DNA of 64,000 bases from Lotus japonicus (GCF_012489685.1 NC_080044.1:68558732-68622731); one strand, 5' to 3'. Shown: positions 1-12,299, counted from the stretch's first letter. Made by a program: numbers and translations. Notes: generated from the letters alone by a model not told the origin.

Positions 1-656
1 AAAATTAGCCTAAAACTGTTTTGAAATCAAGTAAATAAGCATTTCAACTACATTTTTTTCGAGTACGTTTTATTTTTTAATTTACTCACAACCACCCTGA
101 ACGGATCCTTATTTTTATTTCGTGCCTTTCAGTTTTGAAAATTGTTTTAAACTTTAAAATTCACAATAGTCACGATAATTGTAAAATATATTTTATAAAC
201 TTTACATGTTGTAGTGGCAGATGTTATATGGTGGAGATATTGGTTGTGGTAAAGGAGGAGGTGAAGGTACATATTACTTGTCATCATTAGAACCATTATG
301 TTTATTAGTGTGTCTCAATCAATTTAACACATGGATAGTACTTGCATTCTCTGTCAATTTTCGGCCTATTTATAAGTGTTTTGTCGTAGTTGACTCACTT
401 AAGTGAGCTCAGACCTTGCTTTCAACTTGATTTTGTTTGCTCGCTTAAGCGAAATGCACCGATTAAATCTCTATTCCTCTTTGCCACTTATTCGCTCAAG
501 CGATCTTCTAAGCGAATGTGCTACTTGATTTAGTTTAAACTCTTCCTTTTCATCGCTTAAGCCATGTTTGGTTGCTTCACCACCATTATGTGATTTGATT
601 TATTATGTATTAAGTATGATTATGATTATCTTTATTTACTTTGGGATTACAGACAA
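1..656. other. Repeat-like intergenic sequence, no gene seen
   Basis: No coding signal is recognised. Between about 390 and 565 a CGCTTAAGCGA-like palindrome recurs several times in slightly different forms, which suggests an old repetitive element. The two short open frames here resemble nothing known to me. Confidence 0.4.
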
Positions 657-882
657 CTACTTATTACTGGTAATCACAATTCCCAACACACTTGAGCTCC
701 CACTTAGTTTTTTAGGGGAAGCTCGTCTTTTATTAAGCAAGACAAAAATGTTTGCAAAAATTGCATGAGCTACAGATTGAGGAGGGGAATCCCATCGCTC
801 ATAAGATGGATACAATGCAGCTAAAGAGGTCATGCAGTGGATTGCATTATTTTCCTTCCTCTTTACATGGCTAAAAGTAATA

Positions 883-988
883 CTTTCTTCGTTCTAGAAA
901 GATTGTTGTTTTTTTGAATTCTTTCAATATTCCAAAATGTTTGTTGTTTTATAAATCCAATGCATTTTGTGTTAAATTTTTTTCCATA
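883..988. mobile_element. Stowaway-like MITE, left part (interrupted)
   Basis: The piece begins just after a TA and starts CTTTCTTCGTTCTAGAAAG, a degenerate version of the CTCCCTCCGTTC terminus. Its body matches, in reverse orientation, the MITE at 45757-46084. The copy stops abruptly at 988, where a Helitron 5' end begins, and resumes at 5510. The two pieces add up to 332 bp, against 328 bp for the intact relative. Confidence 0.85.
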
Positions 989-3900
989 TCTACTACTTCT
1001 TATTCATGAGTTTGAATTTTACTATTCCTACAAGACCACCAATCACGTTGCGCCACGTGTCCTTATTTTTTCGATTTTTTTTAAATTTTTGTGTGGCATT
1101 ATTTGAATGGGCTGAAGCCTTATAGATAAAGATTGCCCAAGTCTACTACTACCTACTAAATAGCCTTTTGTTACTTTTTTGCCCTATCTTCTTCAATGTC
1201 ATCCAAATCAATCACAAGTTCACCATTTCTTCCTTCATGTGTTGTCTTCTCTGGATTTTCTGATGGCATCCTCACCGCTGCGCGCTGTTTCATGTCAGAG
1301 GACTATTGGTATGCCGAAAATGGTGGAACTAACCATGTCTCGACACCTCCATTCTTTCACTGTTGTTTCGTCATTCTTCTATTGGATAGCCGGAAATTCC
1401 AGACCTGTGTGCATTTTCAAGGGTTGAATCTGGCATGGACAATCTATTGGTCAGTTATCAATCTAAATCGCCATAAATTTTCTTGATTTCATTGGATTGT
1501 ATTCGTACTATTCAATCCTCCTCATATGTATTCAAAAGATTTTATTTCAATTTTGAATAAATATTGTACATCCAAGTACATATGATGACCTACATCTGAT
1601 AGAGATGTAGGTATGCCAGTTAATTTATGCAAGTTTTCTATAAATACTCCCTGGATGAGGATTTTGCATTCAGTGTGCTTTCCCATTTCCCACTTCCCAT
1701 TTGCCCCTTTATTGATTTCAACTGATTTCTCAAACGTATGGACCTATAAAATGGAGGATCTATATTTTTTTGTATCCACAAGATTGCGGTAAGGGATTTT
1801 GAGATTTTTTTCCAGATTTTTCCTGAAAAATCTACAAATTAGAATAGGATCATCCAAGGCCTGATTACTCTCAATGCATGAACAATCTGCACTAAAGCCA
1901 TATTTTGAAAAGATCATCTATTGTTTGTTTGTTATTCTTAGCATTTTCCCAACCTGTAATCTATTTGTGGAGCCAATATGCTGGGAGAAACTAAGATAAT
2001 TTGGATTGGCAATAATGAGATGAAGAGAACGTAGGGTTCTTATTTGAATTTGTATGGTTCTTATTTTTATATGACAGAGATTGTTTACCGGGAATTGACA
2101 TTATGTGTCTTTCACTCTATGCAAGGAGTTGCAATGTTAAAAATAAAAGTTTGATTTGTCAAGGGAAGATATGGTGGCAAAGGATGAAGTAGATTGTAGA
2201 AAACCTTTACCAAAGGCGTCCTCCAAGTTGTGGGAACTACATCTTTATGCATCTTTGAATATTAGAGCTTTTGAAAGATGTGTATTTTTCTGTTGGAGGT
2301 GGAGATTATGTGATCCATTTTGGCCTCCTTGATTGATTCATAAACAGGACAACCATCTCAATGTGGTCCCTGATATGATGCTTCTTTGTTGTTCCATTAT
2401 AATCTATATAGGGGATCTTTGGAAAATCATGCTTTAGTGTGTGGTTGTTATATCAGTCTTGGTAGTGTTACAGAGTGCATATGAAAATATGTACTTTTGT
2501 TATATGTGGTGATGTTGTGTTGATCTTAGATTCAGGGGACATTAATTTTATCTGTGTGGAGTACTATTACATTATCAATCCAATAAGAAGTTGGTTCTAA
2601 AAAAAATAAAACATTGAGTCTCTGGTTTAAGTGCTACTGGAATGGTTGCTTAATTGCAAAAGTGTACCCATTCATCTTCTATACTCTGGTCTTTTGTTTT
2701 CGGCTATCATGCAATGTTTTGATTTCTTTCTCTTTTTCTTTTGGTTATGCTTTTAAAACTATGATGAAAGCAATGGAACAAGAGTTTTTTAATGGGTTCA
2801 TTTTTCTTCTTTTAACATCTGCAGAATAAATGAGTATGGTGAATGAGTTTTCTGCAGTTAAGATGTCAATAAGTTGAGTCTCAGGCTTAAGCTTAACAGA
2901 CTACTTTTTAGGGATTTGTCTTACTCATTGTCCTTTTTTATGTGGATCATATCTAAGATGACTTTTATCTCTTAATTAATTTCAGCTTCAAAGAAGGATA
3001 GGCATTATCTTCGCTACCAAATAGAAGTTAAGTGAAAGTTAAAAGATTTAACATTTTCCAGTGAAATCTTATTCCTGTAGAAGAAATTGATTACCATGCA
3101 ACCAACATGTTATAGATGTACTTGCTGCTACTTCAATCTTTTAATTATTTATTAATGTTTGATTCAAAATTATGGGTGATCATGAAAGTATGTTTTTCAA
3201 TCAGTTTTAATTAAATTTGTTGTTAAATTCATTCTTTTATCAATCTATTTTGCAGTCAGTTTCTTCTGAAAAACTGTGATCAAATTTGGTGTTAGATTCC
3301 TTCTCATGAAGGTAAGAACTTAGAGTAGTAGCCAGCTCAAAGTCATTGAAGGATGAAATCTTAGGTCTAACTGCTAGCTTTGTCTTTGCAGGTTGCATAT
3401 AATGTTCCATTTATGATGCCTAGAAATTCTATACCCAAACTGGAGCTTTCATCTCCACCCAAATCAAATATCCTTCATTCCAATCCCATACCACATGATG
3501 GCCTTCGTGCTGGCTCTGAAACAACTGCAGACTTTCCTTCCTCATTGCACTCTCTTCTTATGACGACAATGGACCTCACTAAGCCTAAAATTTAAGGTTA
3601 TCTAAGAGAGCAAAGATCTCATATGGTATTTTTTTATTTCTCATATCGGTTACCTGTATTAGCATGTAGTGACAATCTTAATGGACAATGATATTGAAGT
3701 GGATCAAGAAGTTAGAACTATTCATGCTAAATGGAGAGATTTCTTGCTTAGTAAGGGGCTGGAGAACATTTATCTTAATGATTTAGTTCAAAAACTTCTT
3801 AGTCTGCTCAAATCTCAAAGCTGATTGTGTTTTTTGATTGTCTTTATTTTTGAATTTCATGTCTAAGCTGAATGTGTATAGATAGTATACAGAATGAACT

Positions 3901-5509
3901 TGATTTTAAAAAGACAGTAAGGAAACTAAGGATCCATTGAAACTCTGTACATTGATTTTTTTTGAAACACAATAGACTTGGTATTTGAAACTATGCTGAC
4001 ACACGTGTTATTTGTTTTATTAATTTGTTTGGTAGACAAATCAAATTTTTCTGATAATTTTTATTTAACATGTTCATGTTTCTCATTTGTTAAACCTATT
4101 TGATTACTAATTACATATGACATTTTTTTAGACAAAACAGAACCTGAAACCCAGCTATCATGTCATTATGATTTATGATTGGAATTTAAGGGTTTAACCC
4201 TTTGTTTTATTCAAGTTAAGCGAAGAAATTTATAATGGTGAGTATATTTATTTTATTTTTTTAAGAATTGTCCAACTAACTTATTTAAACTCATTGAATG
4301 GATGATCTAAATTAATGTAAAGGAAGGAAACAGAATGAAAAAGTACAATGATATATTCTTTCGTTTGTTGTGTATATACAATAAGAAAAGAGAATGAAGA
4401 TTGATTAAATATTGATAAACTTGCTCAGAAGATTTCACTATAGTCTTTCATCTTGAATGTAGAAAGTTTTAAGGGCCGTGTAAATTGCTGCATCACTAGA
4501 ATAGGACCTATAATACTAGAAAGCGGACTTGATAACTATGATTAGAACAGGGTTATGTTAAGTGACAATTTGTGTTGTGTTTCGTTTAAATTGGGTTGCA
4601 CTGCACATCATGTTGGATGGGGCACATTTGGTTTTAGGATGATAATTCTTATTTGCTATCAAATCTTCTATTGAAGTTCTTTTTTGTGCTATTAAACTTT
4701 GTTACTATTAAGTCTTGGTTAGCAGAATCAGACTGTCAAAATTTCCATTAAAAGATATAATTAGTACTTAGTACTTTTATTGATTGATTATGGTAGCCAT
4801 ACCAAAGATTGATTGAGCATGAGGGTAAGCAAAAATGTAATTGTTAATATGAAGGTCACCGTCTTTGTAGGAGTCATTGTCCCGTCTCTTTTCTCATTTA
4901 TACCTCTAGGAAAATTTGCATTATAAAACTTAATCTGAAATCACACATCAAGCTCTTAAAGTACTTAAAATTCAAATTTTGTATTACTATTTTATTACTG
5001 GAGTCCTTTCCTAATGATGCATTGTTGAACAAGAAAGAGTATTTATGTCCTAAAAGAAAAATTGGTTATTGTTATTATGTCTTTTTAATTTGAAATAAAA
5101 GAAGGCTCCTCAAGAACATTGTCTTCAAGGAAGTTTTCCAAAAGATTTACAACAAACAATTAGTTTATATAATTTCCTAATTTTTTTCAGGGTACTAATT
5201 CAATTAACCAACATTTGAGCAACATATATTATATTCCTTATTCGTACCTCTTTGTATGAATTATTTATTTATCTTTTACATGAAATATTGGGCCGAAGGT
5301 CACACCCACAAACTCTGTACTAACTGTAAAGAGCGAACCAAAAGGGAAGATAATTACAACATATAAGCGTTTCACTATTAAAATTGTATGTTTTAATAAA
5401 TATATCATTGTATTATTCCATATATATCGAATACTCAATGATTATAATTAACAATTAATTTGTTAAAAAATTACTCGTGCATCGCACGGGAAAACTGGCT
5501 CTATCCTAG
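989..5509 (+). mobile_element. Non-autonomous Helitron, 4.5 kb, inserted in a MITE
   Basis: The 5' end reads TCTACTACTTCTTATTC and is preceded by A. The 3' end has an imperfect hairpin (CGTGC-ATC-GCACG at about 5475-5487) followed 18 nt later by CTAG at 5506-5509, then T. Insertion between A and T, a TC start, a CTRR end and a subterminal hairpin are the defining Helitron features. The flanking MITE halves join with no loss or duplication, which fixes both ends independently. No Rep or helicase coding is seen, so the element would need its proteins supplied in trans. The interior looks non-coding apart from two exon-like stretches at 3391-3594 and 3681-3824. Confidence 0.85.
3391..3824 (+). 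other. Possible captured gene fragment inside the Helitron
   Basis: An open stretch follows a TTTGCAG acceptor-like site near 3391 and contains NVPFMMPRNSIPKLELSSPP. A second small frame, 3681-3824, runs from ATG to TGA for 47 codons and includes EVRTIHAKWRDFLLSKG. Both read more like protein than the flanking AT-rich sequence. I do not recognise the parent gene. Helitrons often carry host exon fragments, so capture is plausible, but chance open frames cannot be excluded. Confidence 0.25.
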
Positions 5510-5735
5510 TATACCCTCATTTAATACATTTTCTCTCACTTATCACCTTTCATATTAACCAACTACAACTCTTCCCTATTAGCTACATTCTTCTCTATCT
5601 AAGTATAGTTTAATAGTTACACATAGTCTTAGTAAAATTAAATAAGGGAATTTTAGTATCATTATACTATCAATAATTATCATCTTAGTCTTTGTATCAC
5701 AACCTTAAACAACAATCTTTGTGGAACAGAGTGAG
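5510..5735. mobile_element. Stowaway-like MITE, right part (interrupted)
   Basis: This continues the MITE begun at 883-988 after the Helitron. It ends in GTGGAACAGAGTGAG and is followed by the TA target duplication at 5736-5737. The sequence around 5520-5712 matches the inverse of the MITE at 45757-46084. The MITE in turn interrupts the RNase H-like pseudogene. Confidence 0.85.
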
Positions 5736-5991
5736 TAATATATGGAAACTCCGAGCTAAGACCTTGTAATCTTTGGATGATACCTTCAATATATGGTGGC
5801 ACCATAGAAGAGCTCATGGCCCTTATTACTGATGTTGAGTCTGATTCAAGAACAATGTGATCCATCTCGTGTCCATGTGCTAGTGCCAACCTCCAACTCA
5901 TCACTGATGCTTCCGCGACTAAAGGATCCCTTTGTGGTGTTTCCTGCTTCGTTGTCGTGAACATCATTTTTGCATTCTCATCCCTCACCAC

Positions 5992-6742
5992 TGTTGGGGT
6001 TGATTGCAATGTATGTCCCACATTGCTAATGAAGGAGAAAAAAGATCAAGTTATGCATCTTGGAGAAGTCTCACATCGCTTAGATTAGTGAGGGGTGGGA
6101 GAGTCCAAGGCTATATATAGGGATCTCAAGCTCCTTGTTTCAACACACCAAAACACCAAAGATGTAGCACCTGAAAACACTTTAAGTTTATATTTGTGTT
6201 TTCTTTTTCTCTTATGCTCTTGTTTTAGAGTATTGTGAGATGTAGTTCAAATATTTACTTTGGAGAGTGTGGGTGTACTGAGGTTATGGAGTGGTTGAGA
6301 GTGAAGTCTATGTGTTGTAACAATTTTCACATAGTGTTTATTCTCACATCGCTTAGATTAGTGAGGGGTGGGAGAGTCCAAGGCTATATATAGGGATCTC
6401 AAGTTCCTTGTTTCAACACACCAAAACACCAAAGATGTAGCACCTGAAAACACTTTAAGTTTATATTTGTGTTTTCTTTTTCTCTTATGCTCTTGTTTTA
6501 GAGTATTGTGATATGTAGTTCAAATATTTACTTTGGAGAGTGTGGGTGTACTGAGGTTATGGAGTGGTTGAGAGTGAAGTCTATGTGTTGTAACAATTTT
6601 TACATAGTGTTTATTCTGTGGTTGTCGGTTTTGACAACGGTCGTGGTTTTTTCTCCGGTTTTGGAGTTTCCACGTTATATTCTTGTGTTGTTGATTGCGC
6701 TCCTGGTTTATTTTACTTCTGCAGCTGTGTTATTTCCTAACA
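5992..6742 (+). repeat. Left LTR of the TRIM-like element, with internal tandem duplication
   Basis: This LTR is 751 bp, whereas its partner is 478 bp. The 273-bp difference is explained exactly by a tandem duplication: 6069-6341 and 6342-6614 are near-identical, each covering the TATA-like CTATATATAGGGA region and the start of the transcribed part. LTRs are identical at insertion, so the duplication probably arose afterwards. Confidence 0.9.
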
Positions 6743-7257
6743 GTGGTATCAGAGCTTCCGATTCGATGGATATCCGTTTGTGTGATATTGCGAAGGTGCT
6801 GAAGAAGTGGTCTGCAACTGCGATGATGCTGTGATGGATGAGTTGATGCAATCATGATTACAGAAGGCGTTTTGGGCATGAAATTGTCCAGGTGACACAC
6901 GAGCATTGGTTGATATAGATGCAAGGTGTATGGTGATAGCGTGCGGGCATTGGTTGGCATTGATGCAAGGTACGTGGTTATGTCGATTGCTGATGAACTT
7001 CCGGAGAAAGCCAACATGGAAGTTGCACCATAAATTTTCAGCAAGGTTTCGGCATGTCGAAATTCTTGGAATGGTTTAGTTCTAAGTGAAGAAAATTCTT
7101 GGGATGGTTTAGTTCCAAGTGCAGTGTACTCTTTATGGTGGAGTATGATAATTTAATTTGTCGGTATATAGACAATGAGATTTATGTTTGTCGGTGAAGA
7201 CAATGATTGTCGGTGTAGACAATGAAGATTGAAGACCATTACAATCAAGGTGGAGAT

Positions 7258-7735
7258 TGTTGGGGTTGATTGCAATGTAAGTCTCACATTGCTAATGAAG
7301 GAGAAAAAAAATCAAGTTATGCATCTTGGAGAAGTCCCACATTGCTTATATTAGTGAGGGGTGGGAGAGTCCAAGGCTATATATAGGGATCTCAAGCTCC
7401 TTGTTTCAACACACCAAAACACCAAAGATGTAGCACCTGAAAACACTTTAAGTTTATATTTGTGTTTTCTTTTTCTCTTATGCTCTTGTTTTAGAGTATT
7501 GTGAGATGTAGTTCCAATATTTACTTTGGAGAATGTGGGTGTACTGGGGTTATGGGGTGGTTGAGAGTGAAGTCTATGTGTTGTAACAATTTTCACATAG
7601 TGTTTATTCTTTGGTTGTCGGTTTTGACAACGGTCGTGGTTTTTTCTCCGATTTTGGAGTTTCCACGTTATATTCTTGTGTTGTTAATTGCGCTCCTGGT
7701 TTATTTTACTTCTTCAGCTTTGTTATTTCCTAACA
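7258..7735 (+). repeat. Right LTR of the TRIM-like element
   Basis: It is 478 bp, from TGTTGGGG to CTAACA, and represents the unduplicated form. It carries the same GGCTATATATAGGG promoter-like motif near 7375-7388. The RNase H-like pseudogene resumes directly after its target duplication. Confidence 0.9.
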
Positions 7736-8090
7736 ACCACCGTGCCAAGTCATGTTGCATCTTCTCTAGACCAGCCAACATCTACATTAATTTTGATAAA
7801 ACCATTCAGCAAATGGAGGCAACCAACGATTAGGCCTTTGTTCATTTTCCTGGGTGCAGGTGTGATTATGCTTGGAGCTCCTCTATTGGGGCAGTGGACA
7901 TGCATCCACAACCTTGTTCACAATTTCAGCTGGATGAGGAACTCCACCATTGTGAACCGCCTCATTTCTCGCTTTCCAAATTGCATATAATCCTTGCATA
8001 TATATGGTATGGTGACTTGAGAAGTGCATGCGAAGGGCATACTCTTCCTCCCCACCGTGTTACGCGAGTGGTAACTTAAGAGGTACAAAT

Positions 8091-9990
8091 TTTATTACCA
8101 AACATGTATTGCCATTTTTTTAAATAACATTATTATTTTAAATGCGATCCATAAAAAAAGGATAATGTTTCTTTCACACTTTTAAGAGAGGTAGAAAGAG
8201 GTGGAATGATGAGAGAAATAGGAAGAAAAAAAAAAGTAAGAGAAAGAAAGTATAAGATGTGATAGATGATAAGAGGAGAGAGATAGAAACAACAATAGGT
8301 GGAAATGAAGTGTTTAAAAAATGATGACTGTATTTGCAAAATCATACTGATCCAAACGTGACCTTTCAAACATTGATCCAGACGCCCAGCTCAATCAAAA
8401 TGTCCGGAATGAATTAATTACTAATAATGACTTGTTCAGATCAGAGGAGACTTTAACGAGTGGTGGTCATTTGGTCAACAATAAATAGAACGTAGTCATC
8501 AGCATGTAGATTTTTTTATTAGAAACAAAAACACGTTGCACATCCCCATAGGCATGTATGTGACATGAGCAAGCATTCCGGTGATTGCGTCACTTACTCC
8601 ATAGTCCATTAATCCATTCCGCTCCAGATGCATACCTACCAAATTGAAACCTCTACTTCTGGTTTTAAAAACAATAATCAAGGTAATGCAATGTGAAAAT
8701 AAGAAAAAAAATCGAAATCAACGACATATATATATCAGTCAATTCATTGTACTATATAAAATGCTTTTAATTTCAAAGGATCCAATGTAGTTGATTTGTC
8801 TCTTTCAATTGAAGAAGGTGGTGTCGTGGTGACGCCAGACCTTTCTCATTTTATTTCACAAATAGTCATTGAGTGTTGATTATAAACATCCGTGCATATC
8901 CATCCACTAATTTTTGGAGCATTGAGTTAAACTGAAATCACCATATATATATCTACAATAAACGAATGCATATGCATTGCATGTAAATTAAGATTCTCTT
9001 CAACATGAACAAAATCTGACGGATACATAACTTTTTCCTTTATGCATGATAAAATGATCATGCCCCTTTAACCCTTTTAACATCATCTTTTCATTCGCAA
9101 GTGCCATAGTTCTAAATGCTTCAAAAAAGAGCAGTGCTACGTATATAACATGAAAATTTTGGCTTGAACTTTTTAGAAAGCAAAACTTTACCAATCAAAT
9201 TTGTCATATCATGAGAAAGAAGAAACATTCAAAGGCACTTGCACGTTGGATTTCCTTATTTTCACAGGCTTTATATCTCTCATTTAATTTCGTAGCAACT
9301 ATCAATTTGCTTTAAAAAATTACGCTGAAGCAAAGAGTTAAAAAAAGTCTGCTAAATTAAGAGTAAAGAGTAAAGAATATGTTGTCGAATCTAGAGCCAT
9401 AGCGTGTGAACAAACTTACAAAAGTAGGAAACGACAACAACCCGCTAAGCGAAGTAAACGTCAACTGTCCTACTCCTACCTAAATCCCAGTGCATACTTC
9501 AGGGCATGTTTGTATTTCTATAAACCCACATTTTAAAGATATTTTGAATTGTTTCGGCAATCCATATCTCTTGTCATTCGAGTAAATGTGTTTTCATAAA
9601 GTGTAATTTTTATTATTGTTACTAATTAAGTATTAAATTTGTCTCACCGTCAATGTATTAGTGCTTATTTGGTAAAAGTTTTTTCACCCGAGGAAGGTTT
9701 AAAACTTTTTTCGAAGCAATGAAATGTGTGATCTCGAACTTCAATGACCAAATGAACTTCCAAACTGAAAACTAAACACATCCTTAAATAGTGGGTTCAG
9801 AAATTATTTTTTCCATTAAACGGATTAATCTAGCTATAGTCTTAAAGTCAATGAGTGGGCTAATACGTTTTTTCTATTGGATGAAGGGCTACCACTTGGT
9901 TGTTATGTAGTGTAACTATAAGTACAAACAGATACTTGTATCACTAATATGTCTATCTATATCATTCTACTCCACATTTTCAAGACGTGC
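8091..9990. other. Intergenic, nothing recognised
   Basis: No coding region could be supported. The sequence is AT-rich, with a purine-rich run near 8185-8290 and several short TATA tracts. Part of it must hold the promoter of the gene at 10037, but I could not pick a convincing TATA box. Confidence 0.4.
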
Positions 9991-10036
9991 AAGTAGAAAC
10001 AAGTGGTAGTGTTTTCAAGCTTTCATCTACATAAAC

Positions 10037-10780
10037 ATGGCTGATCCAGCAACTCTCATAGCTAGTTGGATCACACCCTCTTCCCTCTTCATCCTCGTCA
10101 ACCTCGTCATCGGAACCATCGCAATCACCTCTCGCCTCACCGCACAAAAAACTCAGAACGACCAACCCCAACTCCATCGTTCACCCTCTCTGCTTGACCG
10201 AGTCAGGTCCTTCAATCTCCGCCATTACGAACCATCTCAGCCCGAGAACGAGTCCGAGTCCGCTCAGCCTCAACTCGTTCGCACACCCTCCTTGTTACTA
10301 GAGCGAGTCACCTCGTTTAAATTTTCCCTCTTCCAAACTCAACCTGCACTTGCAGTTGCAGAAACAGAGCACGTCCAACCCGAACCTGAAAACTCACGCC
10401 CCGACCCGGTTGTGTCGACACGTGTTCGGCCTCCTTCGGTGTTAGAGCGGGTTCGATCCATGAGCTTCTCGCGCCTCTACAGATCAGAATCGATGCATCG
10501 AGAGGGGGTGGATCCGGGTCCGGACACGGGCCATGTGGATATGAAGAAATCGGCGAGTGAGAGGGTGGTTTCTGGGACGTGCGAGAGGAAAGAGGAGGAA
10601 GTAGCGGTGGAGCGGCGGAGGCCGGCGACGGCGATTGGGAAGGGTGAGACGACGTCGTGGGGAGAAGATGAAGAGGTGGATGCGAGAGCTGATGACTTCA
10701 TCAACAGGTTTAAGAAGCAGCTGAAGTTGCAGAGGATGGACTCTATTCTCCGTTACAGGGAGATGCTCAGAGGAAACTGA
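10037..10780 (+). CDS. DUF4408 / DUF761 domain protein
   Basis: This is a single-exon gene for 247 aa with no in-frame competitor start. The first about 30 residues hold a hydrophobic segment (ITPSSLFILVNLVIGTIAI), as in the DUF4408 N-terminal region, so the protein is probably membrane-anchored. The middle is low in complexity and has three spaced copies of a short element (SLLDRVRSFN, SLLLERVTSF, SVLERVRSMS). The C-terminus, ADDFINRFKKQLKLQRMDSI, is a classic DUF761 ending. The biochemical role of this family is not settled. The coding part is clearly GC-richer than its surroundings, which supports a real gene. The overlapping minus-strand frames are shadows. Confidence 0.93.
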   Translation: MADPATLIASWITPSSLFILVNLVIGTIAITSRLTAQKTQNDQPQLHRSPSLLDRVRSFNLRHYEPSQPENESESAQPQLVRTPSLLLERVTSFKFSLFQTQPALAVAETEHVQPEPENSRPDPVVSTRVRPPSVLERVRSMSFSRLYRSESMHREGVDPGPDTGHVDMKKSASERVVSGTCERKEEEVAVERRRPATAIGKGETTSWGEDEEVDARADDFINRFKKQLKLQRMDSILRYREMLRGN

Positions 10781-11608
10781 AAGGAGAGACTCTTCTTCCC
10801 TTTCGAAGAAATTAGCGTTCATGGTGAAGAATGGTTGTTGTACCATAAAGTAAAAATTGTCATGGTTAATTTGCTGTTGTTGTTTATGTTCATGCTTTAA
10901 ATAATATTAGTATTAGATTACATGATATGCATGGAATTAATCTCTTCTTTTTCATCCTCAAACCTTGCATATATGGAAGAACCAGTAATTCAGAAGTTTT
11001 TGGGTTGTATTAAAAAAGTTACTTAGATAGTTAGATTTCATGAGACCTGTTATCCAGAATTTCAGTACTGATCAGTTATCACCATCATCACCGTGGACTA
11101 TGGTCTATGGTGCTTGCAGAATCAAGCCATGTGCGCAATTTTATGTGTTCAAAGTTCAAACAGACATGTGGACACTCACACGACAGTAATGACGGACAGT
11201 AATAATAATAGTATAATACGTACGCCGAGAAACGATGTTGTTGAAAAGTAATGACCGAAATGGCGGATCCAAGAGCACATGGTATCTTAGAATGTTTGGA
11301 AATTATAATCGGTTGATTTCTTCTATATTAGAGAAGAAACAATTTTAAGTGTGTGTTTGGAAAACTCAATCAGATCCACGTTTGACATCGATCCACGTTT
11401 TCAGAAGCAAGAAATAGTTGCTTTTAGATATTTAGATCCACGTTTGACCTCTTCAGATTTGAAATCAAACACACACTAAGTGAACTGTTGAAGTAGAAGG
11501 CCTTAGCTAGTGATAGTAGCTTATTTGGATGGGTCATTGAACAAAATTGAACCTGATTTGAGATTCTTGAAATATACTTTAAATGTGTGGTTATAATTGA
11601 ATGAATGA
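10781..11608. other. 3' flank of the DUF4408/DUF761 gene and intergenic sequence
   Basis: The proximal part is presumably the 3' UTR, with AATAAT-like motifs near 10900. A short direct repeat of the TCCACGTTTGAC type occurs three times between 11370 and 11450. No gene is seen. Confidence 0.4.
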
Positions 11609-11617
11609 TTAAATGTA

Positions 11618-11853
11618 GGGATAAATATGAAAATGTTCCCTCAACTATGAGCGAAAGCTGGTTTTGGTTCCTCGCCGGCATAACTTCCGGAAATAGTTTC
11701 TCCGGTGAGGCGAACCACCGTGCCAGAAATGGCCGGACCAAATCTCAAGCACGGTGGTTCGCTGCCCGAAGGGACTATTTCCGGAAGTTATGCCGACGAT
11801 GGACTAAAACTAGCTTTCGCTCATAGTTTATGGACCATTTTCATATTTATCTC
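11618..11853. mobile_element. Mutator-like foldback MITE
   Basis: The element is 236 bp and ends in matching inverted repeats (GGGATAAATATGAAAATG at the left, the inverse of GAGATAAATATGAAAATG at the right). The complementarity continues inward through GAGCGAAAGCT and the CTTCCGGAAATAG region, so most of the element can fold on itself. It is flanked by a perfect 9-bp duplication, TTAAATGTA (11609-11617 and 11854-11862). A 9-bp duplication with long terminal repeats points to the Mutator superfamily. No transposase is present. Confidence 0.92.
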
Positions 11854-12299
11854 TTAAATGTATAATATAAACTGAAAAAACCTCCTTGCACAAATAGAAG
11901 CCATTAGAAAGATGAAAGAACATAGAGATGTGAAAGGGATGAAAGAGAAGGGTAGTGATTACAGTCTTCCCGGCACAATTGAGGTTGGGGTTCTGTTGCC
12001 CCTAGAGCTCGCGGTGGTGTGCTCCGTGATGGCAGGGGAGATGAACATCGAAAAGGCGGATTGAAAATTGCAATAGCAGAAGGAGGCTGGGGTGAACAAC
12101 ATCTCGTGAAGGTTTGATCTTGACAGTTGCAACGACAATGCTTTTTTATTATTATGTACCCACTTGTATGATTGGTTCTAGTTTGATGGGAGGAATGAGA
12201 TGGTGGGGGAAGTGGGAGTGTGGGGGAGGGGTGGAGAGAAGGGGGTAAGGACGAGGAAAGAGAAAGTGGGAAAGGGAAGAAGGTGTAGGGGAGAAGGTC

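Larger units (their letters stand above)
5992..7735 (+). mobile_element. TRIM-like / short LTR retrotransposon
   Basis: Two direct LTRs start TGTTGGGG and end CCTAACA. The insertion is flanked by a perfect 5-bp duplication, ACCAC, at 5987-5991 and 7736-7740. After the left LTR comes TGGTATCAGAGC, the usual initiator tRNA-Met primer-binding site. Before the right LTR comes CAAGGTGGAGAT, a polypurine tract of the Ty1-copia type. The interior (6743-7257) is only about 515 bp and has no gag or pol, so the element is non-autonomous. Confidence 0.93.
657..8090 (-). pseudogene. LINE / RNase H-like (RVT_3 type) pseudogene, split by nested insertions
   Basis: Three separated minus-strand pieces read as one RNase H-like protein of the kind found at the C-terminus of plant non-LTR retrotransposons and related domesticated proteins. 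The N-terminal piece (about 8090-7741) contains IWKARNEAVHNGG and then KINVD, and has at least two stops and a frame change. The middle piece (5991-5738) contains VVRDEN, EASVMSWRLALAHG and HIVLESDS, where the Glu and Asp fit RNase H active-site positions. The C-terminal piece (882-657) contains FSHVKRKENNAIH and ends at a TAG. The pieces are separated by a TRIM-like element (5992-7735) and by a MITE that holds a Helitron. The gene is dead. I infer a LINE remnant because of the IWKARN region, but a decayed host RNase H-like gene is also possible. Confidence 0.75.

Noticed and set aside
10477..10846. Minus-strand frames over the DUF4408/DUF761 gene
   Set aside because: They are shadows of the GC-rich coding sequence on the + strand.
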